Shown: positions 24,323-39,300 of the stretch, in pieces
Layout: each line of letters opens with the position of its first letter
Numbering within the stretch: position 1 is the stretch's first letter
Assembly: GCF_001640805.2 (NCBI RefSeq)
Contig: NC_066853.1
Coordinates: 19,615,242-19,679,241, forward strand
DNA: 64,000 nt
Direction: 5' to 3'
From: Lates calcarifer
Taxonomy: Eukaryota > Chordata > Actinopteri > Centropomidae
Made by a program: the position numbers and the translations under genes
The notes under the pieces: generated by a model
Seen by the model: the letters and a program-made list of their open reading frames with translations, nothing else
Told to the model about the DNA's origin: nothing
The model's database searches: none

Positions 24323-27300
24323 TTGTGTTGACCCAGCTTTAGGCAGTTTATCTCCAATGATTTTCAGTTTGTGGAAAAGAATCTACACATGTAACCCTCA
24401 GAACAGCAGCTCTATGAGAGCGGTCAGGCCTCAGGTTGAGGTCTATGTTGCAGGAGATCAGTTAGCAAGTAACAAGTGGATAAACAGAAGCTGACCATGC
24501 TGGCACAGTGACACTTCTCTGTACACAGAAACCAAGACAGATTTTCATTCCTTATTTCAGTTCTGAAAGTATTGTTCTTTGTATGGGAAATAATCAACTG
24601 TCTGCTCACAAAAAACATATCTGAAACGCAAAAAAAAAAGAAGTGTAAAAATACTTTCAGTTCTACATCCCACTTTGGCAGACAGTCCATATGGTAAGTC
24701 CATGTTCTGGTGAAAATACATGATTGTTTGGGTTCTCACAGCTTTCATGATGTGTATTTGTTGTAGACTGTGCAAAGTTTGAGGCTTTTATATTCCAAAG
24801 CATTTAGTTCAGCCTTGTGTAAAGCAGATTGTGCCTAATATGTGCTGTACTGCTGCAGTCAATCTGCTGGTGTGTTATGGCCATGAAAGTGTTGTGCTTG
24901 TGCCTAGGAAGCTGATACACTGGTACGTAACCTCAGTGGGATTACTTGCAGCATACCCAAATAAGGCAAGAGCTCCCCCGTTTGACCATCTGACGTTCTC
25001 AGACATGAAGCGCAGTAAGTAGAAGGGTCAGACAGCCTGCAGATCTCTCCAGATTCTCGGAACAGTGGAAAGTTGCTCAGCCACTCGTGAAGTCTGCCTT
25101 TTATCTCACTCTAGTTGGAATAATGTTTAGCGGGGGAAGGGCCGTAGGAGGAGAGAGCCATTAGGAGGAAGTGGTCGGAGGAAAATAAGAGGTAGTGGGA
25201 GGAATGGGGGCTGTGGCTTTTAAGAAACCATTTTATAAACATAGAGAGGAGTCGGTGCAATAACACTGAGCACTGTGATGGGGGAGTGAGAGGAAGAGAT
25301 GGCAGCAAAATGTGCTATTTCATTACGATAGATACATGTGATGGTCAAGACATGAAGTGACAATGGTTATTTAGTCTGGCCAGTAAAAAGAAGAGTGATT
25401 GATGTTCACTCCTCAACACTATGAAGAGAAATAGTTCCTTTACATTGCAGGTTGGTTTGTGAAAACACCAACAAAGTATAGTAAAATAGCATTTTTTGCA
25501 GACCAGTGCTTGTCAAGACATGTAGAATAAACCAAGATAGGCGAGAGTCTAACATTTAGGCTGGAATGTCCCTGACACAGGGAAGGGCCACGTAGAGACG
25601 TGCAAATGATTCACAGAGTCCTGTGTAGGGTTAGCAGCAGACTTAGAAAAGCAGTGGGAGATCAGTATAAAGGCTTGAGTTCTACCAGCTTGTTCATGTG
25701 TGATCTCACCACGGGAATGACCACAAACAAGCTGCTGTACTTTCATTTTATGCCTTTGCGTTGGCCAGGAATGAAAGCATAGCTTGTAGCAACAAACCCA
25801 CACTGTTCTTCGCAGGCAACTTCAGCTTCAACAGCACATCCACAGCCGAACCAGGATGTCTTGAAGCAACACTCTGCAAAACCCCCACTGATATCAATCC
25901 TCTACATCCAATAGGTTAGGGAGGAATGCATTACATGTAACAGGATTAAAGTAATCTGATTACAAAAATGGTGAATGCAATGTATTAGATACTGTAAATT
26001 TACAGTAATCAGATTATAAATGCATTAAAATGGCTTTGCTGCTTGATCAAGCAGAAGTATCTTTGAAGAAAGAGTAGTACTTTGGCTGTGATACTGAAGA
26101 CAGTGACATACAGTCTGCACATTATTCTATTTGTGTAGAAATACATGAAATGAAATAGGTATTTAGATTACTGGATAATGTGGTTATAAATAAGTGTAAC
26201 TGAATATAAACAATCTCCCTTAGAAAAGTGACAGTCGTTTTAATTAAAAAGTCTTTAAATATCTTTTAATATCATGCTCACACACTGACATCTTTGTTTA
26301 TACCCTTATCAGTCTGATTAATTAGGAGCAGGCCACTTCTCTAAGCAGTGTCACAATTTACTTTTAATTAATGATTTACATACTGTAGGGGAGATGAAGG
26401 GGGTGAGGACGAGAAGTGAGGGTGTCAGAACATGAGATATCCTCCGCTGTTCAGCTGCTAATTGCGCATGTAGGTGGTCTCTTACCTTCGCAGCACCGAT
26501 TTGCTCCTTCCGAAACTTTTCCAAGGGCGTAATCAAAACATCATCTGCATTCTGAATCTGAAATGAAGGATAAAGAAAAATACACACAGACAGATGTCAG
26601 ATTGAATGAAAGATGTCATCTGACTCACAGTCTGAATAATTTAAAAATGGCTATCAGAGGGAAGAAATATCACAAAAACCTTTAATTTAGTAGTCATTCA
26701 GTTGTATTACAACTGCTGTACAAATGTGCCACAAAGTGTACGACACACAGGAAATTATAGCACTGAGAATTATCCAGCCCAAGTCAAATACGGATGCATT
26801 GAGTCCAAACACAAGTGGAGGATAGAGCAATCACATCCATTAATATCTCTTAAACCAGTGACAATGAACAATGCGTTACTGTGAGGTACTAAAATGAGTA
26901 CAGCAGCGATAAGAGATAGAGCACTCAACAATGGTCCTGCCAGATAGAAGAAAATGAGGCTTTTTTATGTGAGCTGTGAAGCACCAGCATTGTCAAACCT
27001 CACTGAAATATAGCACAGCACAGCAGATGAAGAAGCTTTACAACTGCAGCCTGCAATGCATTTAAATTTTTGAGGCATGTCTCCACATATTGGTGACCTC
27101 CCCTGCGTCATGACCAGAGTAAAAGGTCTCTCCTGGAGGCTCTACCTTCTCATCCCAGACAGAAACAGATAAGGTGAGATATATTGTAGCAATTACAGTC
27201 TACGCTCAATCCTTGCAGGTGAGCATTTCGGAAAGGTGCCATTAAGGTGCTCTTGAATTTCCCGTGGATGGGCTTTCATCCACTAGAGATCAGATGACAT

Positions 27301-30300
27301 TAGACTGGCGGGCCCGCTCTACGGGAGGTGCTGTCACAAATGACATGGCTCTTAGGTTGATTTAAGGTGTTATTCTGTGTGGTGAGTGTATGTGATAAAC
27401 TAAGGCCTGAGCTCCATAATACAGCTATGATACCAGCACTAATTTAGGGGTGTCGACTCAGATGGACTATCAGCTCCCCAGCTACATCCCTCTGAACACA
27501 CACTGTCTCGGGATAGAGTTTTTGTTTTGAACCATTAATCACAGCGCATTTTCATTGTCCCAAAATAACCCTGTCAGCTCCATCACCCAACCAGAACGAG
27601 TGACTTCAAAAAGAAGCTACAATCTCTCTGAGCCCACAATTTTTCCTTCTCCCTTCATATGCAGTGATGTGGGGTGGTGTAAGCTTGTAGTGTAAATTTG
27701 TAGCTTTGTTGTAATAATGTACTGTAATTACACCATGATATTTGTGGTCCTTCAAAAATAAACAGACATTTCACGCTTTAAACTATAATCTTGTTCAGAT
27801 TATGGCTCTTACACTATATTACAATTCAAAATACTTGCTGTCTAATACTGTGTCCACAATTACTGTAATTCAGACATTATGAGTCATGAATCTTCATTTT
27901 GCACCATCATTCAAAGGTGAAATGTGGCATAATGATAAGAAGTGTACATGCTATGGACACTATGCATTTTGCTCCATTTCCAGAAATCTGATTACACCAT
28001 AAAGTGCATAAATACTATAATTAGAATTTCAACATCATAAAACAAAACTTAAGTGAAAGCATATGTAACTGAGCAAAGTGAAATGGAGTCGAGATGATTT
28101 TGATGTATTTGACAATTATGGACTAAATAATCATTGGATTAATGGAAAAAAAAAAAAATCAATAATGAACCATTAATTACTGCCCTACAGCAGAAAGTGC
28201 TGACAAGAACAATACAGCGTAGACTCTGAGCCCTCAGTGACACATGGGCTCACTCTACCCTCCACTTACAATGTAGAATTACAGTTTTAGATAAGGTTAA
28301 CACTTTGATCACATGTGTACTGCAAGATATAGATATAGATAGACATTCATATTTCACAAAAGAGGCTGCATACTATAAATGCAAATAAGATTTTTGAAAA
28401 GATGTGGAAAAAACATTAAAGGTCATGTTTAAATTGGGAAGCTACCAAGTGTAGCAGTGGGCTTAGAAACATTATGTTCAACCTTTATTCACGATCAGTT
28501 TCTTATTATAAATTTGAAATTTGAAATCACCTCACACGTAACATAACTACTCAAAACCTGTATTACAGGCTGTCACTAGATGGGATTTAAAGGCATTGAA
28601 AAATAAGGAGGAGAGTACTTCTGTAAGATAAAACAAGACAATTTAGTCACAAGTGACATCCCATTAAGAGTGTAGAGGACATTTGACGGTCATCAAATCT
28701 TACTCTTATAATCCTCTAGTCATATCGAAGTCGTCCTGTTATCTACTGTGTCAACACAGAGAATTATACTACTCCGCCAGTGTGATGTGTCATTTCCTTA
28801 TCTCTCAAGCTTTCAAACTAATTGAGCCTGCAGTATTACCATATACCATATACCATATATAGTATTACTGTACTTTAAATGTATGTGTATGTTCCAATAC
28901 CATTAGCTTTTTTCATTCTCAGTTAAATGGACAGGACAATTAAATATAAAGCACTGTAAGCCTTTTATATTATGGTCTAATATTTAGAATTAAAAGGAAA
29001 AAAAAGTCTTTCTCTTTTATGGATTTGTATAGGGTCGGTTTTTGAATTGAATTATTTCTGGATGTTACTGGTTCATGAGACCTGACTGCATACAACATTT
29101 GGATGTTTCAGAACCATGATCAGACTTAAATAACAGTTTGACAAGGAATGAGAACAAACACATTTTGAGTTTTTAATTTCAAAAGAATTAACAGTGGAGT
29201 GGTGGTAGTGCCAGTTGGTGCTCATCACATTCAAACTAGTGCAGAACATAGAGACGGTTATCAGTATGTCAAGATTTAAAAAGCTCAAGATTTCAGATCA
29301 GTTTTGATTATCAATTTCCAATAAGCTGATTCAGATATTTATACTTCAAAGAGGCCAACTTATTTAAGGCTCGATGGATTACTTTCAAACTGGCATTGTG
29401 CCGAATGCCCTCCGCAACAGCCTCTCTCAACAGGATTAAATCCATATGAGCGAGCACAGTGTGATGCTTGAAAGGATGCAATAGCGCTAAGCAATTTCAT
29501 TACTGGATAGGGGGAGGAATGTCAATGTGTTGTATTTCCCTTGCTCCTGCTTTTACTAGTCCAAATATCACGCAGATCAGAAGTGCTGCACTGAGGTTAA
29601 TTTGCAGAGACAGATCAGAATGCCACCAAGACCAGAAAAAATTGAATAGTGCAAAGTGTACCAATTGAAAATTCCCTTTACCACCTGTCAAAAAATGCCT
29701 TTAGAATTTATTTAAATGTGACTATCTTTTTGGAAACACAACTAGTCCTCTTCAGTCATCTATCTAATGCCCTGAAGGATATTACACCTTTTTTCACCAG
29801 CTTTTCCAACACATACAGTATATTCTTAGTGACAGTTTCTCTTTACAGTGTGCATGCATTAGCATAAATCCTCAGGAAGCCTATAGATAACCATCTCTCT
29901 GGTCAGCTCTTGTTGGTATAGCACTCATCAGGTGTATCTTTGGCTCATCAAACACAGCTAGAACATATTTTTGGATAAATCCATGTGGTTTATTTTGCAA
30001 ATATTTATACAGTATACTGCGTTACAGAGCCACTGAAATGGCTTTAGTGCATTTACAACTGCAGGTAGTATATCTCAGATTAATTCCCAGGGAACTGTGT
30101 GTGTATCTCTGTTCTTACAGTACAGTATATTCTTGTAGGTAATAATCATCGTAGCATTTAACTGTAAATTGCTCTGACTCACTGGTTACAGTATGTAAGT
30201 CTATAACTTGGAGGTAAATAACTTTTATAGGCTTTTCGCCCGTTCTGTTTTGACAGTGTCCTCACAATGAAAAGCCAATTTAATACACCTTAAGTCCTGC

Positions 30301-30348
30301 TTCTTCGCAGCAAATCAACTGAATCTATTTGTGTATGAGTACAGAACA

Positions 30349-30404
<56 letters not shown>

Positions 30405-33281
30405 TACACAGCAGTCCTGCCATATTTTGCTGGTAGAAGAGGCATCGTAAAAGCTTGCTCGGTCACCGTGCTGCACTATCAGTCAAATGCAAAAAAGCAC
30501 ATTTGTTGTTTAGCAATTTCCCTCTCACTCAGAGTATCCAAGCAAACTTAGCTCCAGGCAGAGGTGAGAGTTCTGGAAAAAGGCAACAGGGCTTTGACAA
30601 GTAGGTGTTTTATTGGTCTCTGCTTTCCATTTAAAATCTGCCAACTACGACAATTTAGTAAAGCCTCAAACAGAAACAGGTGAAGAATCCACAGACATTT
30701 TTAGATCTGATCTGAGGCAGGCTTTTGGCCAGTATTGATTTGTTTTAGAGTCTGTTGGTTTGTCCAAGAAGATTGAGTAAATGAAGAGGTGAGGAGTCCA
30801 CAGACGACAAAACACCACTATTTAGCCTCAGCTAGCCTCAGAATTTCTCCAAGTATAAGACCTTTACCAAGCTACTGAGTTTAGAAAAGCAGAAAAACCA
30901 TTAGTAAAGAATATTGTAAGTTTGTTTCTAATGGTACTAAAAGCATCTGTCATGAAATTCTGTCCATCTCTTTATAATTAATGACGAATATTCTCAAGAA
31001 GGTTCTGTTTTCATCTTGACGCTATGAAGTGGTCTCTAAGTGATAAACATTAATTTATTGGTTTAACTCTGCAAACTGAAAGTGGTCTTCATTCCTGGAA
31101 ATGTTTATATATTTCTGTTAAATCCTCATCTAAGTTTAGTGTTGATAAGTTTAGTGTTGACAAAAGACACTGAGACTGAAATGTGGCTGAGCCAAATGTA
31201 AAATCGTGTCAATTCATTACGTGTAAAATCCAGCACTGAGAAGCTAACACATGTAGCCGAGGAATGTTGATAAGTGCTACTGGTAGAGCTTCTGAGTGGG
31301 TTGACATGCATGTGTTTTCCTTATGTGAAAAAGATTGCCTGAGTGCCTGACATCTGTACTTCTTTGTCTAGAGTCATATTACAGCTAATGATAGCCAGCA
31401 GCATCAAATAAAAATATCAGCAACATTCGCACCAATAACCACAGTGACAGCAGCAGCAACCAAAAGGAATTAGCCTAACTCATTAAAGTAGGTGTAAGCA
31501 AAGCCCCTGCAACCTAATTAATGTGTTAAATGCATAATAAACATTATTACCCTCATCATTATGGCAGAATAAAATGTCCCATTTCATGCTGACGGTGTGA
31601 TATGACCTTTATTAAAAGAGGGAGTGCTACAGCTGTGGGTTTCACTCACTTCTGTCTGCAGATTGTTTTGGAGGGGAGGTGTGTTTGTGTGTGAGTGTGT
31701 GTGTGTATGTGTGTGTGTAGCAGGGGGTAACAATCTCATTGCAGAGCTAAATCTTTATCTGGTGCAGCACTGGCACCTGAAGCAAGCTGAAAAGTCATCC
31801 TCCCCTAACTTTTATGAGCTATGAAATAAAAACAAACCTGCAGTGTGAGAGTAGATGTGACACATTTGCCCTACACATTTCATCGGAGAGTAAGCTGTTA
31901 AGCAAGGATATGAAGCTGCCGCTGAAATGGAGACAGTCGGTGGTTTGTGGGTCCCATGAGGATTTTCTGTTGTTTGTTTTAAGTATAGTTTGGTTACCTG
32001 TGATATATTGTAATGCTTGTTGATCCCTGAGTTTGAGAGCTGCAGTACAGTAGTTGTCTACATATGCTTATCCTCATGCATTGATTCGGTGACCAGGTGT
32101 CATCTGATCACCAAAATTTCTGATGACTTTAACTGAAAACGCCTTTAATACCAAATTAAAGGCATCAGGAAAAGACTGTGCCTTCAGTGGAAGGATCACA
32201 AAATACCACATTTATAAGGCACTTGTAAAAATCATCCGTTGACACCTTGACTACTCTGCTTTGTAATTCTTTGCTTATGCACGTCAACAACATTACAAAG
32301 TCATTCATACAATTATACTGTCTAGTAGTGAAACTTTTGTTATTATGAACAGATAAGCATAAAGCACTGAATTTGAACTCAGCAGGAGGAAATGACAGCT
32401 GGGTAATTTAAAAATAGTATTACTGTTTACTCATGATACCTGCGTGTCAAAACAAGAGACTATGCTGTCAGTCAGATGTGTGAGTGGGCCAGATTATGAG
32501 GAGAGAGCCAGTGGAAAAGCAGAGCTGTCCCCACACTGCAGTCTCAATGCACTGAAACTAAACATTTACAACAACAACCCAAGTGTCGCCATAAAAAATG
32601 AAGCTAGCTGTCAGTAAGTTAGTAAAGCTGGCAGGCGGAGTTTATCCAAAACCCTGACTGAGCCAGATAATTTGTCATGGACAGTAACATAGATATTTAA
32701 TTACTATATTTCATGTATTAATTAATGTATGCCTGGCGAACCTTCAGGTTGATATATCAGATCATAAAAATCCTCACCATGGAGAGGTATTTCAGCCTGG
32801 CTCTGTGGGATCCAGTCTCTCCTTAGCACAGGCGAGAGACAGGAAATACATTATGTCAGCAAACAGCTCTTCTAGCGACTGCCTAAATGCCCTCTCTGCT
32901 CTCCACACTTGAGTAGAGAAAATGCTTTCCATCAGGAGAATCTGAGACCTTGCTTTGTTGAAGTGACACATAACAAACAGAGGAGAAGCAAGAAGAGAAG
33001 GGATCACTGCAGTGCAGCATATGCAGGCTTTAAAACAGTGACAGTCGTCAGCTCCATTGTGATCTGTTCCCCTGGTTTATTTCAGCTAACACATGATCTG
33101 GATATACAAATGGAACACTCTAAGTCAATACAACTCGCTTTGTTGAAATAACTTGGTTTTGCTGGGAAATCCATAGGACAGACAGGGTTTTGTTCTTCTC
33201 TGGAGGTGCTTATCATTTTTAACAAAATCTTAATTGAAGTGAAAATAAATTAGACTGACATACATATATAAATAAATTAGA

Positions 33282-33321
<40 letters not shown>

Positions 33322-36300
33322 ATAAATAGATAAAATCATTGTCATCATTAATACTACTGTAATCATGGTTTATATACAGTACATAAAGAAAGAGCAACCT
33401 CTGATGAAGTATTGTGACTTTCAGTATATCTGCTATATGATGGAGGTGAATAATAATATACACAGCAATATCCTGGCTCCTGCTAACTGTGGCTCATTTT
33501 AGCTGTGGGGGTGGGGATGGTGTGGGTGTGCAGCACAAAGGTTTGATACTGTTCGTTCCAAATACTTTTCAGACTTTCATTAAACAAACCACCATCAACG
33601 TTGCTTAGAACAATGACTGCCTTTATTTCACACTGTTGTTTCAGGGTCAACGGGACATTCCTCAGTTCACAGGCCGCCACACAAGGTACCAACAGAGCAG
33701 AGTTACTGTACTGTTAAATCCTGGGAGAAAAAAAAAAATTGCAGCAGCATATGCCTCGCCCCAGACAGAGACACACTTTTGGCTTCAGTTCTGTGGTATA
33801 GATGAATTATGTGTAATTGTATGTGTTTAAAGGCTGTTGAAGAAGATGTAAACCAAAGAAAAACTCAGCATGGGAAATAAATGCAACACGGTGCTACAAA
33901 CCAGCACTTAAGGGTTTTTGTCGCTCATCTCATAGAAGAGCAGGAGAACAGAGTTAAAAGACGCATCTTGCACTTATTACTGAGAGAAAGATAATGATGC
34001 TACAGCTTGTTCAATATTGTCAAGCTGTCTAACATTTGAGAGACAGCACTAGATATTGTTTGCTTTAGAAGCTGTTTTTTTTTTCAATTCAAAACTAAAA
34101 TGAGGAAAAATTAGACCCTCAATAGTGACTTCATGTCATTCATATTCATTACATTCATTAATGAACGGATAGTGAACTGAACAGAAAATATGTCTTTCCT
34201 TTTTTCTCCCTCCATCATACATGACTAGGGTCCTTGGACGATTTTAAGTGGCTTGTTCATATTTACAAATGATTTCTGAATTCACAGTAAGGACTAGCTG
34301 GACTAAGCTTTCTTAACAAATAGTGAAAATACCTTCAGACAGCACACCCTGGCTAAAATGAACACTAACACTAATTCACTGGAACAAGTTCGCATTACAA
34401 TAGCAGCAGTGGGCATAATAAAATCTCACCCTTTAAAAATACCATGACGCTACATGGTATTTTTGACCATTACTTTTTTTAAAGTTTTGAAAATACAAAA
34501 CTTCTTTAATAAGTTTTCATGATTTCTCCTGTTAAATTATGTTTCATAGTACGTGTATATAGCAGTTTTTCAAGCAAAAGTGCTCATTAAAATAAATTTG
34601 ATTTAATGCAATTCTTTTTTTTTTTTTTCTTCAGATTTCCACTATCTGTGCTAAATGATTTGGAATATAAAAAAGTACACCTGATCTTTTTGTTCACTTT
34701 CAATGAAACAAAAAACCAAAAAAAATAAAAACAACAAATACAGAAAAACACAATCTGTTTTCCACCTCAGCCATAAAAGGCTCCCTCCCAAGGGTATATG
34801 ATCATCACTCCAAAAGCCACAACATCAGGGCACTGCCCTTCCACTCCTAAATGCCATCCACGCTCAGCAGTGCTGAACCTTCTCAAACCATGCAGAACTT
34901 GAACCACTTTCGCTCTTTTTATCCTGTCGAAAGGGTTATCAGCAGGGGAATTATAGCAGAAATCTTTTTAAAAAGATAGAATTTGGGAAGTCTTCACATG
35001 GAATAACACACTTGGGTAGTGGGTAAGCCAATCACAAAGTACACAAGCAAAAAGATTTCAGGCCTGGCCACCTGCCAAGCCAACAGACAATAAAACGCTT
35101 CATGCTTGACAAGGCCTGCAGAAATTGGGCTACTGGTAAGAGTCTCTCCCATGCAGGAGAGGCACCTGGGATATACAGTATGCTAGTTAACATTCCGCAA
35201 AGGATAGGGGGCTTGATTTGAGACATATAGGTTTCCTTTCCATCTGTTTTGAAATGTCTGAGTCTCACTAACTCTTATCAGTTTGTGTCCTTCTATTTTT
35301 AGTTCACAGATTCAGTCCAGATGTGAAAAGGGAGTGACGGGGGATGGGAGAATCTCCGTTTTATTTAAGTGCAGCTGAAAGTTAGCACCCATTCAATTTG
35401 AGTGTGACAGTTTTTTTTTCTTCCCAATGCGTGGCTATGACTGTCACATCTGTCTGCCAGAATCTATTATCAGTAACAAACCTTTCAAAAAGAAACACCA
35501 TCTGGCAGCGATTGTGGTTTAAGCACAGCAGAAAGTCACGTCTCAACTGGTACATCTCCCCATATTTCATGTTTTGAAGATAGTATACTTCCCTTGTTAA
35601 GAAAGATTTCATACATTTGGTGAACACGTGTTTGTTTGAGATGTGCTAATTGAGCTCTGCAAACCAACTGCTTTCAAATTACACAAAGGCCAGAATGAAA
35701 CCCTCTGGCCATCTGCACTTTTCTGCCTTTTCTAGCCAAACAGATGCACACACTATGACAGTGTGGATCTGGAAAAAATGGTGCTCTCTTATGTCATGGT
35801 TAGTGAACGGTTTATTAGAAAATACAAAATGTTCAGTGAAAAAGCTCTGACAAATAAGCCATTTGTCTTTTGTAACGATATTTGAGCCAACGACAGACAG
35901 CTGAATATGCCTGTTTGGCACCTCTCTCCTTAGCAATCACACATACCTCATCTCTATATTGTGATATGCATACTGTCAGTCCTGATGTTACATCTTTGTA
36001 GCTCTGAATGAGATACACAGTGTGCCGTTTGGAAAAGGCATAATATTACGCTGATACAGCTGTCACAAACCAGCATACAACACAAGTAAAAATCTGAACT
36101 TCGCTGAAGAACTCCACTTTTCACTTTCAAAATAAATGTCAGACTGTTATGAAAAAAACGCAACATTTCTTTGTTGTTTCTCTATTCTTGGCTGTGAGTC
36201 TAACGGCATCTTTTTCAAATTAATGAATACATCGTGGACATGGCTCGCTGGTAGTGACATACATGAATGCAAGTCATGAAAGGGAGAGTTATCTTCAAAT

Positions 36301-39300
36301 CTCTGCTCTATATTCTTTTATTCCTTGTGGAGTCTAAACGATCAGCTTTGTAAAACAATGAATCGCATAACAGCTGTAGAAAAATATGGCAGTTATATAT
36401 CTGGTAGCATCAAACAGTCTGTGTGCGCTGAAAGAGGGTAAAGTTTTGATTGGTGCAACAGTGATTTAATTACTGGCAGCAGGACATAATACGCTTACAA
36501 TGGCTTTATAACTATACTTTAAGACCTACTGTGGTTTGTGTTTAAAACAGCATGATTCATTGGAGCATGTACAGACCTTCCTGAACTGTCACTAGTTGCA
36601 CCACTGGAGCCATTTCAGCTCAAGACTTTGCGACAGCATTCATTACATCTTTTGCGTAGAGCAAGAGAAACTATTCCAAAACACCTGACACCACTGGATC
36701 TTACTTGATTTATACAAGTTGTTTATCACAGTTCTTCTAGATTTGAAAATTACAGGGTACGTAGACTGTACTTAGAAAGGTCACTGCTGAGTGTTTGCTG
36801 CTCAGTGAATGGATTCCTAATTGAGTAGCACATAATAAAAGTCAATAGGAACATGTGCAGTGCTTTTAGAATGTGAATTAAGTAAACAGTCCTTTTAGTG
36901 TAGAGGCATATGAAGCCTGTCTAGAGGCATATGAAGCCTGTATGGCTAATATATTACATCTGAATTACTACATAGCTTCCATTAAATTTCCAACAACAGG
37001 AAGCTATTACAGTGTTTCAAAACAGTTTACTGAGCTTATTCCCATTACGAGTTAATATTATGTATATTTGGCAATAAATTCCAAAAGCACAGTAGTAGGG
37101 CCTGGGAAACAAATATATATAAACTGAAACACAAAAGAACAAAAAACGAAGAAAAAGAATTCAGACAACTGTAGCATTGTGGACTACATACATATTAGGA
37201 AAAATGATTTCCTCTTTGTCTTTTAATGGTGAATTTGTGAAATGATAATGGCTTATCCAATTTCCAAAGTCTGTCGAATGTTCATCTTGATTACAACTAG
37301 GCTGTACTTCTGGAGAGAGTGTCTGAGCTCGGGTTTGATGGAAGCTGGTGATGATGGTGTTGTGAAAATTGTTAATGAGAGAGAGAGTTTTGGAAATTGA
37401 GACACTGAAATATGCTTGGTTTAAGTCACGGTCCTGGCAACCTGCATTTAATCACTGAACTACCCCTGTTTCTGTAAAGATGAACTTGAAAGTGAACACA
37501 ATACCTATGGTAGCTTATTAAGCAATGCCAATCAGAGTTTTACACCCCCAAGTGAGGTGAGTCATTAGCAGTTTACAGTTCATTTATGGCTGCAGCAAGA
37601 ATTAAATTAAATAAATAAATAAAGGTTGTTCTCATTTCAAAGTAAGCACCAGTGTAGTCTTCTTAGAAAACTTTATCAGAAAGTACTTTTTCATATCATG
37701 GGGCTTTAAAGGGTACTGGGTTTACATATAACACTAGTTACATTGCTGGCACTTGTATCCCAAAAGGTTTAAAATATGTGTAAGTGGGGAATAAGCTTTA
37801 CTTCATACATCACCTACATTACAATCAACCAACAGCTCAAAGTGCATAGATCAGAGCTGTCTTCCCACATATTCCTGTGATCTGATGAGACAGAGGACTG
37901 CTAGGTGAGGGAAAAAGAGATGATGCAAAGAGGGATACAGTATATGAGGAAGGGTGTATGTGCTATGAATAGGTTTTTACTTATTAAATCTATCACTGCT
38001 GAATGAAGTACCGCATCCTATACCATCTGTGACTAGTCATAGCTACTTTGATTTATAACGTTTATTTCCATTACTACGCAATCATGCATTTTGTTGTTTT
38101 CTTACAGTTTTTTCCTCCTACTCAGCTGTGGTGTCATTTCATTTCTGTTATCCAGTTCAGCCATGCTTCTGCTTGTCACCTTGATTTGTTTTTGTTTCTT
38201 TGCGGCCTTTGAAATTTGATGCTTTTTTTTAAAAAGAACAAACCTGCAAACACCTGCATTAATATGTATTTGTCCTCTTTCTGTTTCTATTATTTGTGCA
38301 TACAAATGCAGAAAAACTGTAAAACAGAAGTGTACTCCTCATGTGATCCAGATTTTGGATTCCCAAATATGTGCTGTGTGCATTCTCCTTTGTGACATGC
38401 ACACAGAAACACACACACATGCAAAAAGGCTGTTTTAAGTGCCGTGAAACTGTGCCCAAATCTGCCCTGATCATCCTCGACAGCCATCAAACGGCCACCA
38501 CTACACCAGACAGACAGAGTCACAACCAAATGCCAGAGCCTAGTTTGGGCACCAGGGACAGTGAGAGCCAACCAGTCCTGTGTGAGTTCACTGGCGAGTA
38601 TGTCACATCCTGTTTTTGCATTCAGGTTAAATAACGTGTTATGATCCACAATATTCTAATATAAATGTATGTTCCATATGACACAACGGTGACTCAACAT
38701 ACAGTGTAGCTTGTCACTGAAAACCTCTCGCTTCCCAGGATGTGATTCAGGCAGTGACAGCAATGTTGTGTGACTGAAATAAACAAAGAGGAAGAACTGG
38801 ACAAGTACTAACAAATGAACAACACCAACTTGAATAACCATTTAAGTCATTTGTCCATAGCCCCCAACAGTGTCAGGTGTGCCAGACCTTTGTCGTAATG
38901 GTGACAATAATAAACACACAGTTTTGCTTGTGGACCAGTCACAGTTTGGTTGCGTTTAGGCACACAAACTACTAAGATGATGGTTTGGATTAAAATAAGT
39001 ACTTCCTTAAGGTTAGACAAGTGCAGTTCATCAAAACACATTTCTATAATATAAAATCTCTGAATACTGTAAGCTACTTTCACAAAATCCTTTCACGCTC
39101 AGCTCTGTCTCCATTGTAGGCTGGGAGTGCTACTCCTCAGGCTATCCTGAAGCTTCATATCACTAAGGTAATGTGCACTGTTTGCTGGATTTCATGCTAC
39201 AGGCTATGCACACAAAGACCAGGACTGACTAAAGCCTGTTGGACACGGAGCTGTATGCACACAAACAAGCAATTCTGACTAACCACGGTTATATACAGAA

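Larger units (their letters stand above)
18812..26485 (-). other. arhgap42: arhgap42 intron 4
   Basis: This is a 7.7-kb intron. It holds a T-run on plus (20359-20385), a C-rich and a G-rich tract (20478-20520 and about 20588-20604), a (CA)n microsatellite (24244-24321), a 12-bp tandem duplication (22271-22294) and an inverted-repeat element (about 25921-26030). The longest reading frame (21387-21791 minus, 134 codons) has no recognisable homology. Confidence 0.85.

Noticed and set aside
28832..28868. agtattac repeats flanking a short array, considered as a CRISPR-like or transposon end
   Set aside because: Only two flanking copies around a 7-bp microsatellite; no spacers and no protein genes of such systems in a vertebrate genome.
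38290..38649. 119-codon minus and overlapping plus reading frames in intron 3
   Set aside because: Two long frames overlap on opposite strands with no homology, which is typical of chance open frames.
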